A stretch of DNA of 64,000 nucleotides from Enterobacter huaxiensis (GCF_003594935.2 NZ_CP043342.1:3906001-3970000), one strand, 5' to 3'; shown: positions 35,426 through 44,908, counted from the first letter of the stretch. The notes: generated by a model not told the origin, from the letters alone. A program made the numbers and translations.

Positions 35426-36316
35426 ATGTCTGAATCACACTATATTGGGCGCTTTGCGCCATCTCCTTCCGGTGAACTCCACTTCGGCTCATTAATTGCC
35501 GCCCTCGGCAGCTACCTGCAGGCACGCGCCCGTCAGGGAAAATGGCTCGTTCGTATTGAAGATATCGATCCCCCGCGTGAAGTTCCCGGTGCAGCAGAGA
35601 CCATTCTGCGTCAGCTGGAACATTACGGTCTTCACTGGGACGATGAGGTACTCTGGCAGTCACAGCGCCATGACGCCTACCGGGAACGCCTGGCCTGGCT
35701 CTACGATCGGGGGCTTTCCTACTACTGCACCTGCTCGCGTGCACGCATACAGAGCCTCGGCGGCGTTTATGACGGCCACTGCCGCACGCGCCATAACGGC
35801 CCGGATAATGCCGCCGTGCGTATGCTGCAGCGCGCGCCCGTCACCCGTTTTAACGATCTGCTGTCGGGTGAGATTCAGGCCGACGAACGGCTGGCGCGCG
35901 AGGATTTCATCATCCATCGCCGCGACGGCCTGTTTGCCTATAACCTGGCGGTGGTCGTGGACGATCATTTCCAGGGCGTGACGGAAATTGTGCGTGGAGC
36001 GGACCTGGTAGAACCGACGGTGCGGCAAATCTCGCTATATCATCAGTTTGGCTGGGCAGCGCCTGATTACATTCATCTGCCGCTCGCGGTCAATGAACAA
36101 GGCAATAAACTGTCCAAACAGAATCATGCTCCCGCCTTGCCGGACGGCGATCCGCGCCCTGTTTTGATCGACGCGCTGCGATTTCTCAACCAGACTGTAA
36201 CCGGTGAATGGCAGGATCTGAGTATCGATGAATTGCTTAGAATAGCGATAGCAAACTGGTCGCTCAGTGCCGTGCCTAAAATCCAGCATTCTCAAATGCG
36301 CTGCGCTGAGCTATGA
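35426..36316 (+). CDS. gluQ: Glutamyl-queuosine tRNA(Asp) synthetase
   Basis: GluQ attaches glutamate to the queuosine base in the anticodon of tRNA(Asp). It is a shortened glutamyl-tRNA synthetase lacking the anticodon-binding domain. The protein is 296 residues. The class I signatures are APSPSGELHFGS (HIGH-like) and KLSKQNHA (KMSKS-like). A zinc site is formed by CTCSRA and the later Tyr/Cys of GVYDGHC. The ATG at 35426 gives MSESHYIGRFAPS. It ends 43 bases before the apparent ATT start of pcnB. Confidence 0.94.
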   Translation: MSESHYIGRFAPSPSGELHFGSLIAALGSYLQARARQGKWLVRIEDIDPPREVPGAAETILRQLEHYGLHWDDEVLWQSQRHDAYRERLAWLYDRGLSYYCTCSRARIQSLGGVYDGHCRTRHNGPDNAAVRMLQRAPVTRFNDLLSGEIQADERLAREDFIIHRRDGLFAYNLAVVVDDHFQGVTEIVRGADLVEPTVRQISLYHQFGWAAPDYIHLPLAVNEQGNKLSKQNHAPALPDGDPRPVLIDALRFLNQTVTGEWQDLSIDELLRIAIANWSLSAVPKIQHSQMRCAEL

Positions 36317-36359
36317 TTAGCCGCTTTTTTTCATAACAAAACACACTACGAGGTGTACC

Positions 36360-37757
36360 ATTTTTACCCGAGTCGCTAATTTTTGCCGTAAAGTGCTAAG
36401 CCGCGAAGAGAGCATGGCGAACGAGGCTATTGCGCAAAATCGCATGTCGGTTATTCCGCGTGAGCAGCACAATATTTCACGCAAAGATATCAGTGAAAAT
36501 GCCCTCAAGGTGCTCTATCGTCTGAATAAAGCAGGCTACGAGGCCTACCTCGTTGGCGGTGGAGTGCGTGATTTACTGCTGGGCAAAAAACCAAAAGATT
36601 TCGACGTGACGACCAGCGCCACGCCCGATCAGGTGCGTAAATTATTCCGCAACTGCCGTCTTGTTGGCCGCCGCTTCCGTCTTGCTCACGTCATGTTTGG
36701 GCCAGAAATTATTGAAGTGGCGACGTTCCGCGGCCACCACGAAGCGGGCGTATCCGATCGCGCAACCTCACAGCAGGGCCAGAACGGCATGCTGCTGCGT
36801 GACAACATCTTCGGTTCTATCGAAGAAGATGCCCAGCGTCGCGATTTCACCATCAACAGCCTGTACTACAGCGTGGCAGATTTCACCGTGCGTGATTACG
36901 TCGGCGGCATGCAGGACCTGAAAGATGGCGTGATTCGCCTGATAGGCACGCCGGAAACGCGCTACCGCGAAGATCCGGTACGCATGCTGCGCGCCGTGCG
37001 TTTCGCCGCCAAGCTGAGCATGCGCATCAGCCCGGAGACGGCAGAGCCAATCCCTCGCCTGGCAACGCTTATCAACGACGTGCCGCCTGCCCGCCTGTTT
37101 GAAGAGGCGCTGAAGCTGCTGCAGGCCGGCTACGGGTTTGAAACCTATACGCTGCTGCGCGAATACAATCTGTTCCAGCCCCTGTTCCCGACCATTACCC
37201 GCTACTTCACCGAAAACGGCGATAGCCCAATGGAGCGCATGATTGCGCAGGTGCTGAAGAATACCGACAACCGTATCCACAACGATATGCGCGTCAATCC
37301 GGCGTTTCTGTTTGCGGCCATGTTCTGGTATCCCTTGCTGGAAACGGCGCAGCGGATCACGCAGGAAAGCGGCCTCGCCTATTACGATGCGTTTGCCCTG
37401 GCGGCAAATGACGTGCTGGATGAAGGATGCCGCACGCTGGCTATCCCGAAGCGTATTACCACGCTGGTGCGTGACATCTGGCAGCTTCAGCTGCGCATGT
37501 CGCGTCGTCAGGGTAAACGTGCCTGGAAGCTGATGGAGCATCCTAAGTTCCGCGCCGCGTTCGATCTGCTGGCGCTGCGCGCCGAGATTGAAAAGAATCA
37601 GGAACTGCAGCGTCTGGCGCAGTGGTGGGGTGAATTCCAGGTCTCTGCACCGCCTGAGCAAAAAGGGATGCTGACTAACCTGGATGACGAGCCGGAACCG
37701 CGTCGTCGTCATCGCCGCCCGCGCAAACGCGCGCCGCGTCGTGAAGGCTCTGCATGA
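36360..37757 (+). CDS. pcnB: Poly(A) polymerase I, apparent ATT start
   Basis: PcnB adds poly(A) tails to RNA 3' ends and promotes their decay; it also sets ColE1 plasmid copy number. From ATT at 36360 the protein is 465 residues, exactly the E. coli length, and begins with the same FTRVANFCRKVLSREES. A CGAGGTG ribosome-binding sequence is spaced correctly for this ATT. The first GTG (36393) or ATG (36414) would remove conserved residues. Catalytic motifs are LVGGGVRDLLLGKKPKDFDV and RRDFTINSL. The C-terminus is very basic (RRRHRRPRKRAPRR). The stop overlaps folK as ATGA. Confidence 0.92.
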   Translation: MFTRVANFCRKVLSREESMANEAIAQNRMSVIPREQHNISRKDISENALKVLYRLNKAGYEAYLVGGGVRDLLLGKKPKDFDVTTSATPDQVRKLFRNCRLVGRRFRLAHVMFGPEIIEVATFRGHHEAGVSDRATSQQGQNGMLLRDNIFGSIEEDAQRRDFTINSLYYSVADFTVRDYVGGMQDLKDGVIRLIGTPETRYREDPVRMLRAVRFAAKLSMRISPETAEPIPRLATLINDVPPARLFEEALKLLQAGYGFETYTLLREYNLFQPLFPTITRYFTENGDSPMERMIAQVLKNTDNRIHNDMRVNPAFLFAAMFWYPLLETAQRITQESGLAYYDAFALAANDVLDEGCRTLAIPKRITTLVRDIWQLQLRMSRRQGKRAWKLMEHPKFRAAFDLLALRAEIEKNQELQRLAQWWGEFQVSAPPEQKGMLTNLDDEPEPRRRHRRPRKRAPRREGSA

Positions 37758-38233
37758 CCCTCGCGTATATCGCCCTCGGCAGCAATCTGGCCTCTCCGCT
37801 GGAGCAGGTCAACGCTGCCGTTCAGGCGCTGGGGGAGATACCGCACAGCCGTATTGAGGCGGTCTCCTCATTTTACCGTACGCCTCCGCTGGGGCCTCAG
37901 GATCAGCCTGACTACCTCAATGCCGCCGTGGTGCTGAACACCGCGCTGGATGCCGAAACGCTGCTGGATAATACCCAGCGTATCGAACTGCAGCAGGGCC
38001 GCGTGCGTAAGGCCGAACGCTGGGGGCCGCGCACGCTCGACCTCGACATTATGCTGTTTGGCCACGAGGTCATTCACACCGAGCGCCTTACCGTTCCCCA
38101 TTACGACATGAAAAACCGCGGGTTTATGCTTTGGCCGCTGTTTGAAGTCGCCCCCGATCTTATCTTCCCTGACGGTAACTCGCTTAAGTCTATTCTTGAC
38201 GGCCTTGGTGCGGAAAAACCGGCCCGCTGGTAG
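37754..38233 (+). CDS. folK: 6-hydroxymethyl-7,8-dihydropterin pyrophosphokinase
   Basis: HPPK transfers pyrophosphate from ATP to hydroxymethyl-dihydropterin in folate synthesis. The protein is 159 residues. Hallmarks are YIALGSNLASPLEQV, SSFYRTPPLGPQDQPDYLNA and the metal-binding RTLDLDIMLFG. It overlaps pcnB by 4 bases. panB begins 123 bases later; the E. coli yad fimbrial operon, which sits between folK and panB there, is absent here. Confidence 0.96.
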   Translation: MTLAYIALGSNLASPLEQVNAAVQALGEIPHSRIEAVSSFYRTPPLGPQDQPDYLNAAVVLNTALDAETLLDNTQRIELQQGRVRKAERWGPRTLDLDIMLFGHEVIHTERLTVPHYDMKNRGFMLWPLFEVAPDLIFPDGNSLKSILDGLGAEKPARW

Positions 38234-38292
38234 CCTCCTTTCTTTCTCGTTTAACCGCTCAATATTTGTGGTTAATCGATTGCCTAAAATCA

Positions 38293-38320
38293 TTGTTCCC
38301 TCGAACGTTACTGTTAGAAT
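38293..38320 (+). promoter_or_regulatory. Candidate promoter of panBCD
   Basis: TTGTTC and TAGAAT with a 16-base spacer, 36 bases upstream of the panB start. Confidence 0.45.
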
Positions 38321-38356
38321 GCGCAAAGATTCGCTTTGTGACCATCAGGAAACAGT

Positions 38357-39148
38357 ATGAAACCAACCACCATCTCCTTACTGCAGAAATGCAAACAGGA
38401 AAAGAGACGCTTCGCCACCATCACCGCGTACGACTACAGCTTCGCCAGGCTGTTTGCCGAAGAGGGTATTAACGTCATGCTGGTCGGGGATTCGTTAGGG
38501 ATGACGGTACAGGGACACGACTCCACGCTGCCAGTGACGGTAGAGGATATTGCTTACCATACGCGGGCCGTACGCCGCGGCGCCCCGGCCTGCCTGCTGC
38601 TTTCCGACCTGCCGTTTATGGCGTATGCCACGCCCGAGCAGGCCTTTGAGAACGCGGCGGCAGTAATGCGTGCCGGTGCCAACATGGTCAAAATTGAAGG
38701 GGGCGCCTGGCTGGTCGATACGGTGAAAATGCTCACCGAACGCGCCGTGCCGGTCTGCGGGCACTTGGGGCTGACGCCGCAGTCTGTAAACATCTTCGGC
38801 GGCTACAAGGTGCAGGGGCGTGGAGATGCGGCGCAAACGCTGTTAGACGATGCCGTGGCGCTTGAAGCCGCAGGCGCACAGCTGCTGGTGCTGGAGTGCG
38901 TTCCGGTTGAGCTGGCTAAACGCATCACCGAGGCGCTCGCTATTCCGGTGATCGGCATCGGCGCAGGCAACGTCACCGATGGTCAGATCCTGGTGATGCA
39001 CGACGCCTTTGGCATTACCGGCGGACATATCCCGAAATTTGCCAAAAATTTCCTGACAGAAGCAGGCGACATGCGCGCCGCTGTGCGGCAGTATATTGCC
39101 GAGGTTGAGTCCGGCGTCTATCCGGGCGAAGAACACAGTTTCCATTAA
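38357..39148 (+). CDS. panB: 3-methyl-2-oxobutanoate hydroxymethyltransferase
   Basis: PanB adds a hydroxymethyl group to ketoisovalerate, the first step of pantothenate synthesis. The protein is 263 residues, one shorter than I recall for E. coli. Conserved segments are ITAYDYSFARLF, LVGDSLGMTVQGHDSTLPVT, VKIEGG (active-site region), and HIPKFAKNF. A CAGGAAAC ribosome-binding sequence precedes the ATG. panC starts 11 bases after the stop. Confidence 0.97.
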   Translation: MKPTTISLLQKCKQEKRRFATITAYDYSFARLFAEEGINVMLVGDSLGMTVQGHDSTLPVTVEDIAYHTRAVRRGAPACLLLSDLPFMAYATPEQAFENAAAVMRAGANMVKIEGGAWLVDTVKMLTERAVPVCGHLGLTPQSVNIFGGYKVQGRGDAAQTLLDDAVALEAAGAQLLVLECVPVELAKRITEALAIPVIGIGAGNVTDGQILVMHDAFGITGGHIPKFAKNFLTEAGDMRAAVRQYIAEVESGVYPGEEHSFH

Positions 39149-39159
39149 GGAGTCTTGTT

Positions 39160-40011
39160 GTGCTAATCATTGAAACCCTGCCGCTGCTGCGCCAGCACAT
39201 CCGTCGTGCGCGTCAGGAAGGTAAGCGTATCGCACTGGTCCCAACCATGGGCAACCTGCATGACGGCCATATGAAGCTCGTTGACGAAGCCAGGGCTCGT
39301 GCAGACATCGTGGTGGTCAGTATCTTCGTAAACCCAATGCAGTTTGACCGCGCAGACGACCTGGCGCGCTATCCGCGCACGCTGCAGGAAGATTGCGAGA
39401 AGCTCAAAAAACGCCATGCGGACATTGTCTTCTCGCCTGCGCCGGCGGATGTGTATCCTCAGGGCACAGAAGACGCGACCTACGTTGACGTCCCGGGCAT
39501 TTCGACCATGCTGGAGGGCGCAAGCCGTCCGGGCCATTTCCGCGGCGTGTCGACCATCGTCAGCAAGCTGTTCAACCTGGTGCAGCCTGACGTTGCCTGC
39601 TTCGGCGAAAAAGATTTCCAGCAGCTGGCGCTGATCCGCAAGATGGTTGCAGACATGGGCTACGACATCGAGATTGTCGGCGTGCCGATCGTGCGTGCGA
39701 AAGACGGCCTGGCGCTGAGCTCCCGCAACGGCTATCTGACCGCCGAGGAGCGTAAAATCGCGCCGGGCTTAAGCAAGGTGATGAATACGATGGCGGAGCA
39801 GATTCTGGCTAAAGAGTTAACGACCGAAGAGATCGTCGCCCTCGCCGAACAGGCGCTGAACGATAAAGGCCTTCGCGCTGACGACGTACAAATCCGAGAT
39901 GCAGACTCGCTTCTGGAGCTTTCAGAGACCAGCAAACGTGCGGTAATTCTGGTAGCGGCATGGCTTGGCCAGGCGCGTCTGATTGATAACAAAGTGGTTG
40001 AGCTGGCGTAG
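39160..40011 (+). CDS. panC: Pantothenate synthetase, GTG start
   Basis: PanC condenses pantoate and beta-alanine with ATP. The protein is 283 residues and begins at GTG (GTGCTAATCATTGAA) with AAGGAG upstream. ATP-binding motifs are VPTMGNLHDGHMKLV and, later, ALSSRNGYLT (KMSKS-like). The pantoate-binding VNPMQF and GHFRGVSTIVSKLFNLVQP are intact. It lies between panB and panD in one operon. Confidence 0.96.
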   Translation: MLIIETLPLLRQHIRRARQEGKRIALVPTMGNLHDGHMKLVDEARARADIVVVSIFVNPMQFDRADDLARYPRTLQEDCEKLKKRHADIVFSPAPADVYPQGTEDATYVDVPGISTMLEGASRPGHFRGVSTIVSKLFNLVQPDVACFGEKDFQQLALIRKMVADMGYDIEIVGVPIVRAKDGLALSSRNGYLTAEERKIAPGLSKVMNTMAEQILAKELTTEEIVALAEQALNDKGLRADDVQIRDADSLLELSETSKRAVILVAAWLGQARLIDNKVVELA

Positions 40012-40043
40012 TTCTTCACCCTTGATAATTAAAGGTAAACGTA

Positions 40044-40424
40044 ATGATTCGCAAAATGCTGCAAGGTAAGCTTCACCGTGTGAAAGTCACTCAGGCCGAC
40101 CTGCACTACGAAGGCTCCTGCGCGATCGACCAGGATTTTCTCGATGCGGCAGGTATTCTGGAAAACGAAGCCATTGATATCTGGAACGTGAACAACGGCA
40201 AACGCTTTTCTACCTATGCGATTGCCGCCGAGCGCGGGTCTAAAATCATCTCCGTCAACGGTGCGGCGGCGCACTGCGCTGACGTGGGCGATATTGTGAT
40301 TATCGCCAGCTTCGTCATGATGTCTGATGAAGAAGCGCGTCGCTGGCAGCCAAAAGTCGCCTACTTTGAAGGTGAAAACGAGATGAAACGCACGGCTAAG
40401 GCGATTCCGGTCCAGGTGGCATAA
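40044..40424 (+). CDS. panD: Aspartate 1-decarboxylase proenzyme
   Basis: PanD makes beta-alanine from aspartate. It is a 126-residue proenzyme that cuts itself between Gly24 and Ser25 (YEGSCAID) to form the pyruvoyl cofactor. Length and sequence match E. coli. It is last in panBCD, and an inverted repeat follows its stop. Confidence 0.97.
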   Translation: MIRKMLQGKLHRVKVTQADLHYEGSCAIDQDFLDAAGILENEAIDIWNVNNGKRFSTYAIAAERGSKIISVNGAAAHCADVGDIVIIASFVMMSDEEARRWQPKVAYFEGENEMKRTAKAIPVQVA

Positions 40425-40440
40425 GCATATCGCTATCAGT

Positions 40441-40474
40441 GTTAATTACCCGAGACATTATTCGGGTAATTAAC
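40441..40474 (+). terminator. Hairpin after panD
   Basis: Inverted repeat GTTAATTACCCGA / TCGGGTAATTAAC around a short loop, 16 bases after the panD stop. There is no strong T run, so it may be a weak terminator or an mRNA 3'-stabiliser. Confidence 0.6.
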
Positions 40475-40764
40475 TCATAGAAAACGCGCATAGAATTATT
40501 TTATTTATATAGATTTATTATCGTTTGATATAACCACCATTTATGCACCTCTTAAATATTATTAACCATCATTATCAGCCAGTTACACAGCAATAAATTA
40601 TCTACAAATTCGTTTAAGTATTTCTAACGATAAACGACTTTTCACGGCCATTATCCTTCACTTAGAATCCAGTTCCCGAAATATGAGTTCGGCATGAACA
40701 TTAGCTTTGCGGAGCATCAGCTTTGCGTATGTTCTTTTTCTAGCATTTAATATGGATATAAAAA
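40475..40764. other. AT-rich upstream region of fimbrial operon 2
   Basis: About 290 bases of AT-rich DNA between the panD hairpin and the first pilin gene must hold the operon promoter. It contains a short direct repeat AGCTTTGCG at two places within 40730-40690 or so, but I see no invertible element, GATC cluster or tRNA-like attachment site. Confidence 0.6.
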
Positions 40765-41376
40765 ATGTCTTTTAAAAAATTAGGTCTGGCAACTGTAGTA
40801 GCAATGGTTCTGAGCGCAGGTTCTGCAATGGCGGCTGATGTTCCTTCAGATACAGGAACTATCACCTTCCACGGTATGGTTTCTAACAACACCTGTAAAG
40901 TTTCTCTGGATCAGAAAATTGACCAGGACGGTAACGATTTCGACGTTAACCTGGATACCGTGTTTGTAAAAGATTTCGCCAGCGATCTGGGCCTAACCAG
41001 CGTCCTGGGCGAGAAGAAATTCGCGCTGACGCTGACCGGCTGTGATTCTGCTACCGTTTCCAAAGCATCGGCTCAGTTCGATTCCTGGGCGGGTTCTTCT
41101 TCCACTTCCGGCGGCCTGCTGGTTCCACCAACAAACACCCAGGGCGCGGCGAAGAACGTCAATCTGGTTCTGTCAAACGATGGCAACTCCGCCACAGATC
41201 AGATCAAACTTGATCAGACCAACAACTCTCAGAAAGCCACTATCGATACCAATGGCGCAGGCGCACTGTACTACCGCGTTGCTTACACCCAAGGTCAGGG
41301 CTGGGATGCTGCCAGCAATCCAGTAACTGCGGGTGTTGTTCAGGCGCAAGCTGCTTTCACTATGATCTACGAATAA
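40765..41376 (+). CDS. Major fimbrial subunit (operon 2, YadN position)
   Basis: A 203-residue pilin with a signal peptide ending SAGSAMA. The mature protein starts ADVPSDTGTITFHGMVSNNTCKVS, and the second Cys is in LTLTGCDS. The C-terminus FTMIYE has the penultimate tyrosine. It is the first of seven genes in a layout like E. coli yadN-ecpD-htrE-yadMLKC. Base composition is more AT-rich than in panBCD. A hairpin follows the stop. Confidence 0.88.
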   Translation: MSFKKLGLATVVAMVLSAGSAMAADVPSDTGTITFHGMVSNNTCKVSLDQKIDQDGNDFDVNLDTVFVKDFASDLGLTSVLGEKKFALTLTGCDSATVSKASAQFDSWAGSSSTSGGLLVPPTNTQGAAKNVNLVLSNDGNSATDQIKLDQTNNSQKATIDTNGAGALYYRVAYTQGQGWDAASNPVTAGVVQAQAAFTMIYE

Positions 41377-41405
41377 TTCTAAGAACATAGTTTAAAAGCA
41401 TGACT

Positions 41406-41431
41406 CATCCCCTGACGTCCGTTGGGGGATT
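41406..41431 (+). terminator. Attenuator-like hairpin after the first pilin (operon 2)
   Basis: Stem ATCCCC / GGGGAT with a 12-base loop containing GACGTC lies between the pilin stop and the chaperone start. The following TATTGATAT is not a strong T run. Operon 1 has a hairpin in the same relative position. Confidence 0.55.
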
Positions 41432-41461
41432 ATTGATATCATTCCAACAGGAAGTGGAAAA

Positions 41462-42205
41462 ATGTTAAGCACGTCATTTTATAAGGGATTAAAAGTAGCT
41501 TGCCTCACCGCTGCCGTTTTTTCTTCATTTCAGGCAAGTGCAGATATCGTTATTTCTGGTACGCGTATTGTTTATCAGCAGTCGCAGAAAGATGTTATTG
41601 TTTCTTTAGACAACCGGGGTAAAAAGCCACTTTTGGTTCAGTCATGGCTTGATGACGGTCGTGATGACACTAACCCACAAGAATTAAAATTACCGTTTAT
41701 TATTACTCCGCCTGTATCCCGTATTGATCCACAAAAAGGTCAATCTGTTCGCATCTCCTATCTGGGTGGCTCACTCCCACAAGATCGTGAATCATTATTC
41801 TGGTTTAATGTTCTTGAAATTCCACCGAAATCAAAATTGAAAGACGGTGAAAGTCCAAACCAGCTTCAGCTGGCATTTCGCACGCGTATTAAACTCTTTT
41901 TCCGTCCTGACGGCCTGAAAGGTACGCCAGGGGATGCAGCCGCGCGAATAACGTGGTCACAGCAAAAGCAAGGTAGTAACGTAAATCTGGTCGCACGCAA
42001 CGACTCTCCTTACAACGTCGCCATTTCAAGCGTAAAACTGAAATCAGCAAACAAAGAGTATCAGGTTGAGCATAAATCTATTTTACCGTTCAGTACTCAA
42101 ATAATGCAGGTAAAAGGATTAAGTAATAATTCAGCCGGCTCTGTTGCTTACGAAACCATTAATGACAATGGCGGTTCTGATACTTTCGAAAGCAAAGTGA
42201 ATTAA
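41462..42205 (+). CDS. ecpD: Periplasmic fimbrial chaperone, EcpD-like
   Basis: A 247-residue PapD-family chaperone. The signal peptide ends FQASA, and the mature N-terminus DIVISGTRIVYQ, then LLVQSWLDDG, closely resembles E. coli EcpD (YadV). Other landmarks are FIITPPVSRIDPQKGQSVRI (G1 strand), LPQDRESLFWFNVLEIPP and TRIKLFFRPDGLKG. An AGGAAGTGG ribosome-binding sequence precedes the ATG. It folds and delivers the subunits encoded around it. Confidence 0.88.
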   Translation: MLSTSFYKGLKVACLTAAVFSSFQASADIVISGTRIVYQQSQKDVIVSLDNRGKKPLLVQSWLDDGRDDTNPQELKLPFIITPPVSRIDPQKGQSVRISYLGGSLPQDRESLFWFNVLEIPPKSKLKDGESPNQLQLAFRTRIKLFFRPDGLKGTPGDAAARITWSQQKQGSNVNLVARNDSPYNVAISSVKLKSANKEYQVEHKSILPFSTQIMQVKGLSNNSAGSVAYETINDNGGSDTFESKVN

Positions 42206-42286
42206 TAACGACACTATCGCCACATTATAAATATAAAGCGTATGAACACTGTAAAGCGTTCATACGACGACTTGTCTGGATGAAGC

Positions 42287-44881
42287 ATGCTATTTCAACG
42301 ATCACTTTTATGTCTCGCTATCTGTGCCGCATTTCCCTTGCAGGCCAGCGAGAATGAAAAAAAAACTGTAGACACCGCATCCGAAGCAGAATCGGCCATT
42401 GAATTTAATGATCAATTTCTTATCGATAATGGCGGGGGTATTAATGTCGATCGTTATGCTTACGGTAACCCCGTTCTGCCGGGTACTTACCGTGTAAAAG
42501 TGAATTTGAATGGCAATTCAAAATCCACGGTCGAGATGACATTTATTGATAACAACACGCCACGTGCCTCAGCATGTCTGACTAAAATCACGCTGTCCCA
42601 GGCAGGTGTTGATACCAGCATATTAGGCGATGATGTTAAAGACGACGAAACGGCTTGCGTCGATATCAAAAAATATTATCCCGGTGCTTCTGCGAATTTT
42701 GATAGCAGCAAGCAAGAAATGGATTTGAATTTTCCACAGATATATGTGCTTAAACTCCCGGCAGGCTATGTTGATCCATCCTTGTGGGATAACGGCGTTC
42801 CCGCCGGATTACTTTCTTACGATCTTAACACCTGGCACAGCGAATCTAACGGAACAAGCTCTGATACCGCCTATGCGGGACTGCACTACGGGCTGAACCT
42901 GGGCCCATGGCGTTTACGTTCTCGCGGCAGTATGAACTGGGACAGCGATAATGGTTCACATTACTCCAGCCAGGATATTTACCTTCAACGTGATATCACG
43001 CCGCTGAATGCGCAGATGGTAATGGGTGACTCCTTCACGCGTGGCGACACCTTTGACTCGGTGAGCCTGCGCGGTGCGCGCATGTATAATGATGACCGTA
43101 TGCTCCCACAAGGCGCTACGGGCTACGCGCCAGTAATTCGTGGTGTAGCAAACAGCAATGCCAAAGTCAGCGTAATGCAAAGCGGCAACAAAATTTATGA
43201 GACCACCGTTCCGCCGGGTGCATTTGAAATTAACGATCTCAGTACTACGGGGTATGGCAACGATCTCATCGTGACCGTAGAAGAGGCTGATGGGAGCAAA
43301 CGGTCGTTTACCGTTCCGTTCTCTTCGGTAACGCAAATGCTCCGTCCTGGTTCCAGCCGTTGGGATGTCGGTTTAGGCGAACTGAACGATGATTCTCTGC
43401 ATGACAAGCCAAACGTTGGCTACGCAACCTACGCGTATGGTCTGAATAACACCTTTACCGGTTACGTTGGCGCGCAATATACAGATATGGATTTCTATGC
43501 TGGCCTGCTTGGGCTGGCGATGAATACCAGCATTGGCGCATTTGCATTCGATATAACCCAATCCTATGCCGATATAGACGGGCTGGACACGCTTAAAGGA
43601 CAGAGTTATCGACTGACCTACAGCAAAATGCTGGAAGCGACAAACACCTCCCTGAACGTAGCGGCCTATCGCTTCTCAACGGAAGATTACCTCAGCCTGA
43701 ATGATGCAGCCTCTTTACAGGACAGTATTCATCACCAGGAATACGGTAACCGTTCCTATGACAGCAATGCTCAACTTTATGCTGACTATCAGCGTACCAA
43801 AAATCAGGTGCAGGTCAGTCTTAACCAACCGTTAAATGTTAACGGTGAGGAATACGGCTCTCTCTATATTAGCGGTACCTGGCAGGATTACTGGAACGAT
43901 AGCAGTTCAACCTCTGACTACAGCGTGGGCTACAACAATAGCTTTGCTTACGGCAGCTATAGCGTTTCACTCCAGCGCACCTACAACGAATCAGGTGAAA
44001 AGGATGACAGCGTTTATCTCAACGTCAGCGTCCCATTCAGCGTATTTGATAAAAACAGAACGCAGTCTGGCGGGTTCAATAATATCAACATGAGCCTGCG
44101 ATCTGATTTGAAAGGCGGTACCAGCTTCAACTCAACGGCAAGCGGTAGCTCCAAAAACAGCGAGGTGAGTTACTCCGTCAGCGCTGCCTCAAACGGAGGT
44201 AACTACGGCAACCTGAACCAATTAAGCGGCTACAGCTCCTGGAACAGTCCTTACGGCCCTCTCGGTGTCTCGGCATCCTTTGGCGATGACAATAGTAAAC
44301 AGTATTCCGCGAGTTATAACGGCGGGATGGTTGTTCACTCAGGTGGAGTCGTATTTACGTCAGGCAGCATTGGCGAAACGGATTCCCTGGCGCTGGTGAA
44401 AGCCAGTGGTGCGACGGGTGCACGTCTGGGCTATGGCCAGAGCCGTATTAATAGCTCCGGATACGGAATCATGCCGTATATGTCTGCCTACAGAGAAAAC
44501 CGTGTCTCACTCGATATCAGTACTCTCGAAGCGGATGTCGAAATCAAAAATACAAGTGCAGTTGCCGTTCCACGCAATGGCTCCGTTGTATTAGTGAATT
44601 TTGAGACGGACGAAGGTCGTTCACTTGTGCTGGAACTACAGCGTTCTGATAAAGGCTTTATTCCGTTGGGCGCAGATGTGCTGAACGAGAAAAATGAACC
44701 TATCGGAACGGTAGGCCAGGCGGGACAGGCCTATGTCCGTGGCGTGGATGAGCGAGGCGTCCTTCGAGTGGTTTGGGGAAGCGGCGATGCCAGTTCTTGC
44801 ACCGTGCATTATCAGATTCCAGACAATGCGAAGAAAGCGGGTCTCACCACCATTCTGAACAATCAGCAGTGTCAAATGTAA
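42287..44881 (+). CDS. htrE: Outer-membrane fimbrial usher, HtrE-like
   Basis: An 864-residue usher, matching E. coli HtrE (865) in length and in long segments such as YAPVIRGVANSNAKVSV, KIYETTVPPGAFEINDLS, LIVTVEEADGSKRSF and MLRPGSSRWDVG. The signal peptide ends FPLQA, followed by an acidic linker before the chaperone-binding domain (FNDQFLIDNGGG). The C-terminus has the Cys pair in ASSCTVHY and NNQQCQM. It secretes and assembles the fimbria at the outer membrane. Confidence 0.9.
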   Translation: MLFQRSLLCLAICAAFPLQASENEKKTVDTASEAESAIEFNDQFLIDNGGGINVDRYAYGNPVLPGTYRVKVNLNGNSKSTVEMTFIDNNTPRASACLTKITLSQAGVDTSILGDDVKDDETACVDIKKYYPGASANFDSSKQEMDLNFPQIYVLKLPAGYVDPSLWDNGVPAGLLSYDLNTWHSESNGTSSDTAYAGLHYGLNLGPWRLRSRGSMNWDSDNGSHYSSQDIYLQRDITPLNAQMVMGDSFTRGDTFDSVSLRGARMYNDDRMLPQGATGYAPVIRGVANSNAKVSVMQSGNKIYETTVPPGAFEINDLSTTGYGNDLIVTVEEADGSKRSFTVPFSSVTQMLRPGSSRWDVGLGELNDDSLHDKPNVGYATYAYGLNNTFTGYVGAQYTDMDFYAGLLGLAMNTSIGAFAFDITQSYADIDGLDTLKGQSYRLTYSKMLEATNTSLNVAAYRFSTEDYLSLNDAASLQDSIHHQEYGNRSYDSNAQLYADYQRTKNQVQVSLNQPLNVNGEEYGSLYISGTWQDYWNDSSSTSDYSVGYNNSFAYGSYSVSLQRTYNESGEKDDSVYLNVSVPFSVFDKNRTQSGGFNNINMSLRSDLKGGTSFNSTASGSSKNSEVSYSVSAASNGGNYGNLNQLSGYSSWNSPYGPLGVSASFGDDNSKQYSASYNGGMVVHSGGVVFTSGSIGETDSLALVKASGATGARLGYGQSRINSSGYGIMPYMSAYRENRVSLDISTLEADVEIKNTSAVAVPRNGSVVLVNFETDEGRSLVLELQRSDKGFIPLGADVLNEKNEPIGTVGQAGQAYVRGVDERGVLRVVWGSGDASSCTVHYQIPDNAKKAGLTTILNNQQCQM

Positions 44882-44908
44882 TGGTATCTACAACAGGGAA
44901 TCACGCCC

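Noticed and set aside
40475..40764. Possible attachment site or tRNA remnant at the left edge of fimbrial operon 2
   Set aside because: No tRNA-like fold, direct repeat matching the right edge, or integrase was found.
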